From Dactylonectria macrodidyma (Eukaryota; Ascomycota; Sordariomycetes; Hypocreales; Nectriaceae), in assembly GCA_020744425.1 (NCBI GenBank), contig JAGMUV010000006.1, positions 558,001 to 622,000 on the forward strand: a DNA stretch of 64,000 nt, in the 5' to 3' direction. The first letter of the stretch is position 1; every line of letters begins with the position of its first letter. Positions 36,361 to 46,155 of the stretch are shown here, piece after piece. The notes below the pieces were generated by a model that worked only from the letters and a program-made list of their open reading frames with translations, ran no database searches and was not told where the DNA came from. Made by a program: the position numbers and the translations under genes.

Positions 36361-38760
36361 ATGGCCGCTGCTCGCCCTGGCCCTGCTGCCCTTGCAGCTG
36401 ACGAACAGGATGACTCCCGATCGTCCTCTTCTACCAATTCTCCAGCCCCCGCCGACAACGAAGAGTCCGACTTCTTCCTAGGCGCCAACGACTCGCAGTC
36501 ATCGCTCGGTGTCCCCAACTTCCAGGACATGCAGGTCGGCGATATGTGCTGGCCGCCCGTCAACCGGTTGCCCAACGAGATCCTAATCAGCGTCTTTTCC
36601 AAGCTCAGCTCCACCTCGGACCTCTACCACTGCATGCTTGTCTCCAAGCGCTGGGCTAGAAACACTGTCGACTTGCTGTGGCATCGCCCTGCCTGCACCG
36701 ACTGGAAAAAGCACAGCAGCATTTGCCAAACACTTGGCCTCCCGCAGCCCTTTTTCAGTTACCGCGACTTCATCAAGCGTCTAAACTTGGCCGCCCTCGC
36801 GGACAAAGTCAACGATGGCAGCGTCATGCCTCTGTCTGTTTGCACTCGTGTTGAACGCCTAACACTCACAAACTGCCGTGGTCTCACCGACTCCGGCCTC
36901 ATTGCGCTGGTTGAAAATAGCAATTCGCTATTGGCTTTGGATATTTCCAACGACAAGCACATCACCGAGCAGTCCATCAATGCCATCGCTGAGCACTGTA
37001 AACGCCTCCAGGGTCTTAACATTTCAGGTTGCGAGAACATTTCTAATGAGAGCATGATTACTCTGGCGCACAGTTGCAAGTTCATCAAGCGGGTATGGCC
37101 CCCAACCCTGCCTAGGCTACCGCGATAGTTTGCTAACCACGTCATGCAATCTTCAGTTGAAACTCAACGAGTGTGCTCAGCTTCGAGACGATGCGATTCT
37201 TGCCTTTGCGGAGCATTGCCCTAATATCCTAGAAATCGACCTGCATCAGTGCACATGGATTGGCAACGGTCCTGTGACGTCGCTGCTTGCCAGAGGCAAC
37301 TGCTTGCGGGAGCTGAGATTGGCGAGCTGCGACCTCATCGACGACGATGCCTTCCTGAGCCTACCCCCTAACCGAATCTTCGAACACCTCCGTATCCTTG
37401 ACCTGACATCCTGCACCCGCTTGACCGACGCGGCAGTCCAGAAGCTTATCGATGTCGCGCCTCGCCTCCGAAACCTCGTTTTGGCCAAGTGCCGCAATAT
37501 CACCGATGCAGCTGTCCATGCCATCGCGAAGCTTGGTAAGAACCTGCACTATGTGCATCTGGGCCACTGCGGGCAGATCACGGATGAGGGTGTGAAGAAG
37601 CTGGTCCAGAGTTGCAACCGCATACGATATATTGACCTCGGCTGCTGCACCAACTTGACCGACGAGTCTGTCAAGCGGCTCGCCCTGCTTCCGAAGTTGA
37701 AGAGAATTGGCTTGGTCAAGTGCAGCTCCATCACAGATGACTCTGTGTTCGCCCTCGCTGAGGCCGCCTATCGCCCCAGAGTTCGAAGAGATGCGAGCGG
37801 CATGTTTGTAGGCGGCGAGTACTACGCCTCTAGCTTGGAGCGTGTCCATTTGAGCTACTGCATCAACTTGACACTAAAGGTTGGTGATGACGTTGTCTCA
37901 CGCTGTGGACATTTTCTGACATCTGCTTAGAGCATCATGAAGCTTCTCAACTCATGCCCCCGACTCACTCACCTCAGCTTGACTGGTGTTGCTGCCTTCC
38001 AGCGGGATGATTTCCAGCCTTTCTGCCGAACCGCACCACCAGGCAAGTCCCTCGATTGGTTTCGTCGTGAACAAGACTAACTTTTACTTTAGAATTCACT
38101 CAACACCAGCGAGACGTATTCTGTGTCTTTTCCGGAACCATGGTGCCCAAGTTCCGAGACTTCCTCAACACATCACCCCAGTTTGAGGAACTCCGAGAGA
38201 GCTTTTCGCAGAGGTCGAATGGCCGTCTCGGTTTGGATAGCAGCCGACGAAACCCCTTTCCGATTCCGCGACCCTCGGGCACCGTTGTTGCCGTGGATGG
38301 CGAAGCCTTTGATGACGAGATGGCCGATGAGGAAAACGATTTTGAAGGGCTGGACGGCGCCGACATGGTAGTGGACACAATGGCCCTCCCAGACGCCAAT
38401 ACGGTCAACGGCTTCGCGCAACCGATCCCGGTACCGCCTCCCGCACCTGGCGCAGTCCATAATGCTGCTGTGTCATCAGCCGCTCGTGACGCCTCACAGC
38501 AGTTTATGCCTGTGACGACTGGCTTTCTCGGGGGACTGTCGTTCCCAAGCATCATGAATCACCTGCCCACAGGCGGAGTCACAGCAACTGCTTCCACTGC
38601 CGGCCAAGCAAGCGCTGCAACGGTCGGAAACGGCTCAAGCTCCCTCCAAGCGAGTGCTTCTTTTGGTCTCAACGCGGAGATCTCGATAGGAGCTAGCACT
38701 GCGAGTGGCCGGGGCCACCGACAGCAATCGAATGAGGCGCAGGTAGAGGAAATGGATTGA
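36361..38760 (+). CDS. grrA: F-box/LRR protein, SCF ubiquitin-ligase receptor Grr1/GrrA
   Basis: Four exons, 36361-37092, 37157-37879, 37931-38042 and 38093-38760, give 744 aa. The F-box spans residues ~68-112 (LPNEILISVFSKL...LVSKRWARNTVDLLWHRP). About twelve cysteine-containing leucine-rich repeats follow, with repeated pattern L-x-x-C-x-x-L/I-T/S-D (for example LTLTNCRGLTDSGL, LDLTSCTRLTDAAV). The C-terminal ~200 residues are Ala/Ser-rich and low-complexity. EFTQHQRDVFCVFSG after the LRRs is characteristic of GrrA orthologues. The third intron begins with GCAAGT rather than GT, and only that donor keeps the frame. The protein links substrates to Skp1-Cullin and in Aspergillus is needed for ascospore maturation; in yeast it controls nutrient sensing and G1 cyclins. 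Confidence 0.95.
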
Positions 38761-39514
38761 AGCAGGCCGACGACTGCTGTACAGTCTGGTTGACACGAAC
38801 ATGACGATGGTCTTTGCATCTGTTTTTGGAGGATCGTCTCTTTGCACGGTATGCTATGATCCCTTTTGATACCAGCAAGCTTGATGCAAGCTTACACGCT
38901 TCCAAGGCCTTATAATATGCGCGCCTCGGACGCACGGGGTGCTTAGATGACACATGGCGTACCGAGGGGAGTTTTTTTGTGTTTGGCATGTCGCGATTTG
39001 CGGCAACGAATCGACGGCAGAGTCCATGGGATACCACCGCATGATCACATCAGGGGAGTGGGCAGCGTGTAACGCAAGGGGAGCGCAGCGCATCGCAACG
39101 GCGCCCTGGTGTTTGTGTGTTTGTTTCTAAGCATTGGTTTGAAGTTGCAACAGGATGGGCTCACCCGCGAGGGACGTTACGGGAAACTGGGATACGGGGG
39201 AACGAATAGGCGATAGAATTATAGCAAACAATGTTGCTCTCGGATGGAAAGGGACTTTGTCTATGGGTTATGGAACACAGAATTTGACCGTCCTGTTGTT
39301 TTGGTGACTTTGCGCCCGTGACATGGCATGTTCCCGTCTTACCTACACACGCACAAGGCCATTTCCATCATCCCGGAGCCTCATCCAAACTGATTTGTAT
39401 AGTTGAATGGCAGACACTAAACTGATTTATTTAGTCAAGGCTTAGCATAACAAGGTGCACCCGTCGTTGCCTCAGTCTATAGTCAACTTAGGTATGAAGC
39501 GTCTGGGATAGGTA
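38761..39514. other. 3' flank of grrA
   Basis: No gene or RNA recognised. Confidence 0.45.
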
Positions 39515-39605
39515 CAGTCTCGGGCCAAAGGTCTCCATATACTCCTATTTTATATCAAGACTTGACGCCTTTATAATACGATCTTTTACCTAATCTATTT
39601 TAATA
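39515..39605 (+). mobile_element. Tc1/mariner-type MITE, truncated copy
   Basis: Begins CAGTCTCGGGCCAAAGGTCT directly after a TA dinucleotide, matching the terminal repeat of the element at 45830. A further inner stretch, about 39558-39586 (AAGACTTGACGCCTTTATAA), matches the 45830 copy with mostly transition differences. No right-hand inverted repeat is visible, so the copy is truncated or too decayed to see. The end coordinate is approximate. Confidence 0.6.
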
Positions 39606-40440
39606 AGGGCTGCTAAAATAATCATAAGGGCAACACACACTTGTTCGCAATTTCACCATGTACAGCAGGGAATGGGGACGCCTGGCAGTTTGCCCTTCGT
39701 CACTGTCCGAGGACACACGTTTCGCTGGTGTTTAAATGGCCCGGTCTTTCCTCGAGTTGAGTGAGATCCAGGCATCTTGGCTCTGGATTGTATTGAGGTA
39801 TTGGGATTTCAACTGAATTCTAGTAAAGTGTGTATGTAGATGCCCTCTCGATTTAAGGCGGCATCGTCTCTTGCCTGGTGTACCTCTTTCCCACTTAGAC
39901 CCGGCGTTCAGAACCTCAGGCGTCAATTTCCCGACTCGTTTGCTACCTAGGCGAGTAAATGAATGAAGGTAATATTATTCAAGGGATCAGTCTTGTCAAT
40001 TGGCTTTGAGAATGTCATCAGTTTAGACCGCTGTTGAGTTATGGAATAAGTAAATAACCGCCAAAACTGCCCTAGGGTTTGTTTGCTGCTGCCCGTCTTT
40101 TGGCCGTCAACTTGGCGCTGTCACATGTGAAAGTTTCTACTCTTCACCGATTGCTTTTCGATTCAGATATTGCGTCCTTTATCCTAAGGGCATGACTTGA
40201 CGAGTGTGGGACCGTGTCATCGCACACACACACACACCACATAATGCCACTGCTATCCGTGGCGCTTCCCTCCCCTCTTGGCCATGAACCAATTTCGACG
40301 TCGTGCGCGGGGTGGTAAAGACAAGAACATGCATCAAGCTCAACAGCTCAACGCAGCATCAAAGAATGTTGCAGTCTCGCGCCAGGGAGCGGAGGCATGT
40401 GGTAACTACACTGCCGGACGCCTAGACCTAAAATTGTCCG
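39606..40440. other. Gene-free, repeat-flanked
   Basis: No gene supported. A (CA)n microsatellite lies at about 40223-40237. Confidence 0.4.
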
Positions 40441-40945
40441 TCGCCATAGGGCCGGTCGTAGCAGCAGTAGCTATGAGGGATCTCGCCCTTGATGTAGATA
40501 TTACAACTCTGCTAAAGGTCGCGGTAACGCAGTCCGACGTCGCCAGGACTTGCAGCGCCAAGATCGTGCGCCAAGTTAGGTAGCTGGGGCTGAAGCCTTA
40601 GGCGGCGCGCAGAGGGTCTTGCTGCAGCATAATCAAAGTTCTTAGTGCTATATAGGAGCTCTGGCTTCATACCGGATTTATAATCTCTCTCGAAAGAAGC
40701 TCCTAGTTCCTGCTTGTAGTATTCGTCTGGCTCTATCTCAGTCGCAAGTTAGCTGATGCTAGAGAAGATATCATCGCACTTAATAGGAACCTCTCGGCTT
40801 GTCGTCCACTCGTCGGCTGCAGAGGTACCGTAGCTAGTTAAGTCGCCGGTAGGAGGAGAGAACGCCCAAAGGGCTCTGTTAAGCCGGCTGGCCGCTTGCA
40901 CAAGTTCAGGAGGCTGTCGCATGGAGTGGTGGAAGTAAACCATAG
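40441..40945 (-). pseudogene. Decayed protein-coding sequence of unknown family
   Basis: Reading the minus strand from an ATG near 40941, one frame runs 64 codons (starting MVYFHHSMRQPPELV), meets TAA, continues about 79 sense codons in the same frame (including DEYYKQELGASFERDYKSGM and KPELLYSTKNFDYAA), then meets TAG, then about 30 codons to a TAG xxx TAG pair. The residues between stops keep protein-like composition, so this looks like one gene broken by point mutations. All four stops (TAA, TAG, TAG, TAG) are the codons produced from CAA/CAG by C-to-T change. I do not recognise the family. Confidence 0.45.
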
Positions 40946-42614
40946 CGCTCTAAGGCGAGGGAACACCTGCTATATGGCCCAGAAGCCGGTGTTAGTAAAA
41001 CCTGGCACGCTAAGCAACGAAAGCAGCTATTGTGCAGTTCAGAGTAGACTTGGACACAGGTTATACAGTTTTATCTAGGAACAGTTACGGTCAGTCAAGG
41101 GGCTCAGGAATTGTTGTTATTGTTGCTGCTGCGGCTACTGAGGCTCGTCGGTATTTGATGCCATTGTCGCGTCTAAAGGGGCCTTGAATCCATAATTTCC
41201 ACTAAGACTAGGGCACTGACTTTGCGTTTGGGACATGCTGTATGCCTGTCATGAATAAACTCAGGGGTTGGCAAGAATGCCTCTTTGACGCGTGAGATGC
41301 CATGGCGACGTTGCTGTTGATGCTGTTGTCATGACGTTTTGGGAGGCATAGTCTTGGGCAAGGCCATCTGTGTTCATTTCCGCCTTACCTAGGACACAGT
41401 GTCCATCGTGATGCCTAATCGATGACAACGAGGTTAATAGGGTGTCGGGTGCGCATCGGTCAATGCCGCAGCCCTTCAATGACCATCGGCACACGAGCTG
41501 CGCAGAACGCCACCTCAACGCAAACATTACCGACAAGCTGGCGAGCTTGGGGAGGGGCCCCGGCACACGTCTCTGAATATGGCCGTCTCCGTGTGGTAAA
41601 ATCGGCTAAGGTCGTAGTGGTAGTGTATGTGGTAAATGTCGTTCCAGATGTTCATCACAATGACTGGGCTTCCGTTAGGATTGAAAGTGCTGGTAGTCGT
41701 ATTAGCCGTAGGGTTGTGGAACAGCACTTGGGAGGGTCAGATGGGGCGAGGGCGGGAGTACCAGCCACAGTAACAACAACAAGAACATGTCGTTTCCTGA
41801 TCCCCTTGACTCATTGTGACTGTTCCTTGAGAAATCTTCTAAGCTATGTCTAAGTCTACTCATTTAGTGGTACAGTCACCTCTGCGGCAGACCTAATGTA
41901 TATCCTACGCTTCATAAGTTAGGTCTTAATTAAGGTCAGATTAAATGCACCATCTTATATAAATTTTCCCTCATTTAGGGAGTAGATTAGTGTAAGGCTT
42001 ACCCTTCACTGTGTTTGCCTCTCTCCAGCACATGTGACGAGCCGTGAATATTAGGGCCGCTTCTTGCTTCGAGTGACTGACTTCGCATGACTGACTTCGC
42101 AATTCTATACCTGACGGAGATGAATTCAGTACTGTAGTAGCCGATGATGAACCCACTGCCGAAGCGGATGACGACATTCACTCTACTTCTCTTGCGAATA
42201 AATGACTGATCTTATTGGCTCGCAATCTCTTTATCTAACATGAACTTCCGGCGCAACATTTGGGGAATTGAACCCATAAGGTAATGACACTCGGGCATTG
42301 CGACATTTGGGAATGGAGTTAAGGTGATGAAACTTTGGCGCAGTTGTCGCAGTGGGATTCGAGGTATTGAATCGCTAGCACAATGGTCGTAGTGGGCTGT
42401 GAGTATTTCATAGATGTTAGTCGACATCGTCTGTATATTCCAGCTCGCTGAGCTCTGTCCATTATTATCACCCATACCCACGCCAGCTAACTTCAAACAG
42501 TTTCGAAAACTTTATTCAGGAACAATCGCAACGAATTGAAAGGCTCAAAAATCAACTTGTCATTCTTCAAACACCACTTGGGTGTCTTCTCCTATTCTTG
42601 ATAAAGAAAAAGAA
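40946..42614. other. Gene-free, decayed
   Basis: No gene supported. Contains imperfect internal similarities near 42255-42400, for example two CAACATTTGGGGAATT-like stretches and two GTCGYAGTGGG stretches, of unclear meaning. Confidence 0.35.
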
Positions 42615-42985
42615 TTACAACTCCATCGCATCGTCCTCATTCTGGGCCTTCTCCATCTCGGCAACCTGGGCCTTGAGGGCCTCCAGCTTCTTCTTGTCAG
42701 CCTCTTTCTTCTCGGCCTTGGCCCGGGCGTCCTTCATCTCGATGATCTCCTGCAGCATCTGCTGCAGCTGCTCCTCAGGGGTGGAGTGGGGGCGGGGGCG
42801 GGGACGACCTCCTTCTTGACCTCCTCTTCAGTCTTTGCCTTTCGGCAGTCCGCAGCCCTGTGCCCAGGCTGATCGCACTTGTAACGCTTCCCAGGAAACG
42901 ACTTCTTAGAGGTTGTTGAGGCAATAAACGTTGTTCTGGCTTGGGCTCCATCGTAAGTGTCGTCAAGAGTGGAGATGCGGCTCAA
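42615..42985 (-). pseudogene. Gag-like zinc-knuckle relic of a retroelement
   Basis: On the minus strand a fragment contains RYKCDQPGHRAADC, a CCHC zinc knuckle (C-x2-C-x4-H-x4-C) whose first Cys is replaced by Arg. A Lys/Glu-rich and Pro-rich linker follows. Then, in another frame, a coiled-coil region starts PEEQLQQMLQEIIEMKDARA and ends DDAMEL-stop at 42615. A frameshift in the C-rich tract near 42782-42795 separates the halves. The combination is typical of the C-terminal end of a retrotransposon Gag protein. No protease, integrase or reverse transcriptase follows. A degenerate cellular zinc-knuckle protein is the alternative. Confidence 0.5.
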
Positions 42986-44162
42986 ACTCGTAGCTCATGT
43001 ACTCACCCGCAAGACCACAAGATGGGAGTAGAGGATAGAGGTACTCTGTAAGCTCCTATAGTGCTATCTGCTACTTTTTACTACTTAATGAACAAACTGC
43101 GATAGAGCTGACATGGCTCGTGTACCGAGGGGTGCCAATATTGTCAGATAAGTAGTAGGTCATGTCACTATTATCTACTCTTAGGATCTCCATATACGAA
43201 GCTAGTGCTCTAGATTCAGTGGAAACTTTGTGGACTTGAGGTGCCTGAATGCATTGACACCTAATACCTAAAACCTGGCTATGCAGTTCAACCCGAAAGA
43301 GAGGTTTGAATGCGAAGAAGCGATCTGCATCGTCGACCCTTCACTAGAGTTTCCATGCACGAAGCCGAGTGTGGTCACGAAATAAGGCAAAGGAATGCCT
43401 CTACAGACTATCTTTGCGACCTTTCACTCCAAGAACTAGCTCGCCCGTCACATTTCAGTTTATGCCATCTTTCCTCCACAGTCTTTCCCCACACAATTGA
43501 GGTCACAGAGCCATAGCCACTAATCTGTTGTCTTGATTGGTGAATGAGACTTTTTGCTCGATGAATGAGTCTTCCTCCCTCGTCCCCCATTGTATGTGAG
43601 CTCCCATTGAGTCTGATAAATGAATCAACAGCCGCTTGAACATATGGCATGCATTGTTAAATTGATAAGCAGCAACTCTCTATCTATTCCTTTAGCATAA
43701 ACTTTCAAGAAGTTAGACTATTAGTCGGCCCGTCGCCTAGCTTGTAATTCGTGTTGACTAGGATGTGTGACATGGGTCACTGCAACACAGGGGTATATGC
43801 GAGTTGGTTGTTGGCTCTTGGCCTTGGAAATGCCGCTTTCCCCCCTTGAAAATGCATGCACAAGGCCTGTGCCACTGCAATGCTACATTTCCCCTCATCT
43901 TATGGTATCATTCCACGTCACGGGGATGCAAAAAGGCGATTCCGTAAGTGTGACCTGCGGGTGTAGGCGCGGCTGCTTCTCGCTTGGAACATTCATTGGA
44001 CAGGAGTCACCACCCGCCCGACTAGCATACCAGGCATAGAACCCTCATTGTGGAAGGTCTTAATTCCTTGGCAGCTCGAGGTAATGTTATAATGCAGCGG
44101 CTCCCGGAGCGACTAGCATGAGTGCATTGAGGGGCTGATCAGTCAATCCGACAAGTGCCACA
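42986..44162. other. Gene-free flank of the methyltransferase
   Basis: No gene recognised; probably partly promoter of the gene at 44163. Confidence 0.4.
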
Positions 44163-45672
44163 ATGGCTGATAGAACCCCGCCGGAGACTCACATTGCTCC
44201 TGATGACCATGTTCGTGGTTCTTTTCCATGGCATTGCTTCAAGTGAAACCGATTTAATACTCTTTTAGCCCATCAATGATGTTGATTCTGACTCCGCATT
44301 TGGCGATGTGAGTGGGTCTTTTTCCAGCAGCTGACATGAGGGATTGTCTGACTATAATTTAGCTGGAAGGATCGTCTTCGACAACGAGTATCACCACATC
44401 TGTTCTCCACTACCGCAGAGAGAATGGGAGAACATATCATGCCTATAAAGATGGAAGTAGGAAGCCATTTTCATTCGAATGTCACTACGGCTAGAGCTGA
44501 CTGTCGTCAGAATACACACTGCCGAACGATGAGATGGAGAACGAGAGACTAGGTGATTATAGCTCATATGCCATTCCGCGCAAACAAGGACGTGTATTTA
44601 CGTAGACAGATCTTCAGCATAACCTTCTCATACTCACGCTCAACGACAAGCTCGGTTTAGCACCGCCAAACAACCGTGATTCCAAGGTCAAACATGTCCT
44701 CGATGTCGGCACTGGAACAGGAATTTGGGCTCTAGACTTTGCCGACGAGCATCCAGAGGCCGAGGTTAGTCGGACTTTTTAGTAAGATGTGTCACTTGGT
44801 TTTAGGTATCTGACGAGACATCAGGTCATCGGTGTTGATCTCTCCCCCATTCAACCAAGCTTGTATGTTAGGTGTTGGATCGCTACTTCCAATTGTCCAA
44901 GGCTTACACTATTGCAGTGTTCCCCCGAATTTGAGCTTCCAAATTGACGACATTGAGGACGACTGGACTTATTCGAAGCCATTTGACTACATCCATAGTA
45001 GCTTCATGACCGCCTCCATCGCGAATTGGACGGAATTTCTAACGAAATGCTTCAAGTATGCTTGTCATCCCATCACATCTCCTTTTTCTTCCTTCCTTCT
45101 TTCTTATCCCCTATATGTCCCTGTTCGTCTGTTCGCGGTTCATTTTCTGACGCATCCAGCAACCTGGAACCTGGTGGTTATGTTGAGATCCAAGAACCTG
45201 ATCTGGCCTGGAAATCTGATGATGGAAGCCTGGCCCCAGACAGCGCGTTGCTGCAATGCGCCCAGCTTCTGCAACAGGCATCAGAAAAGTTCGGGCGTGC
45301 TTACCAGGACATACCTTCTCTTGTGAATATCATGAAAGAGATTGGTTTTGTCGACGTTGTCATCGAGACGTTTAAATGGCCGAATAACCCCTGGCCGAAA
45401 GACAAGAGACTCACAGAGCTGGGTGCCTGGGTCTTCGAAAACTTTTCCGGTGGCCTGGAGGGCATCACGCTTGCACCACTCACGAGGGCGCATGGATGGT
45501 CGCCTCACACCGTTAGGATATTCCTGGTGGATGTGAGGAAGGCACTGGGCGACAAAAACATTCATGCTTATATGCCGATGTAAGTGTTTCCGTCACATAG
45601 CGTAGCTTGCCTGCCTAACACGACTCTAGTTACTCCATCTATGGGAGAAGACCCAAAATAGGAACTGAGTGA
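44163..45672 (+). CDS. TAM-domain / LaeA-like SAM-dependent methyltransferase
   Basis: Nine exons: 44163-44210, 44269-44307, 44363-44456, 44511-44552, 44610-44764, 44825-44862, 44918-45055, 45160-45579, 45630-45672; 338 aa, with all phases consistent and all introns GT-AG. Order of family blocks: acidic N-terminus with NDVDSDSAFGD; VLHYRRENGRTYHAYKDGKY; LPNDEMENERLDLQHNLL; SAM-binding motif I VLDVGTGTGIWALDFADEHP; VIGVDLSPIQPSF; DDWTYSKPFDYIHSS; LEPGGYVEIQEPDL; C-terminal IYSIYGRRP. This is the widespread fungal methyltransferase family to which the secondary-metabolism regulator LaeA is distantly related; the substrate is unknown and many members do not regulate metabolites. No biosynthetic backbone gene is nearby. 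A MITE lies 157 bases downstream. Confidence 0.9.
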
Positions 45673-45829
45673 CAGATCAACGCTGGAGTGCTCGAGGCAG
45701 GATCTAGTTCGATGTATCAGCCAATGGACTGCTACCTTTTCAAGCCAACAGTCGGGGACATTGAGGGTGAAATTCAAGTTAAGGACAAAGGATGAGGGTT
45801 CAACCCCACAATGTCTCGGCTCTGAGTTA

Positions 45830-46043
45830 TAGTCTTGGGCTAAAAGTCTCTACATATTTACACTAAGACTTAACATCTTTATACTACGATTTATTATAGG
45901 ACTTATGTAAGAAAGGATCTTAAGAATAAGCAAAGTAGGTTTAAATTAGCCATAAAATAGCCCATAGTTCAGTACTCTCTTAGTATACCTAAACAAAATC
46001 TCCTAAATTCTGGGAGTCCACGGAGACTTTTAGCCCGAAACTG
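45830..46043. mobile_element. Tc1/mariner-type MITE, complete
   Basis: A 214-bp noncoding element flanked on both sides by TA (45828-45829 and 46044-46045), the target duplication of Tc1/mariner elements. Left end TAGTCTTGGGCTAAAAGTCT and right end (read inwards) CAGTTTCGGGCTAAAAGTCT form a terminal inverted repeat of about 21 bp. The differences are C/T transitions. The interior is A/T-rich and has no coding capacity, so it needs a transposase in trans. The CAGT terminus is also typical of the superfamily. Confidence 0.8.
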
Positions 46044-46155
46044 TATCTTAATTACACTGACTTAACGACGATCCTCAGGACACTCCCCCAGTGTTGACCC
46101 CGACGTTGAAACCATGCGCCTAACTATCACAAAAGAAAGTAGAAAACAGTTCAAA

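Noticed and set aside
41860..41990. Second MITE family starting TACAGTCACC
   Set aside because: No matching inverted repeat or TA duplication on the right side.
42241..42300. T-arm-like GGAATTGAACCC suggesting a tRNA
   Set aside because: No acceptor or anticodon arm can be paired with it.
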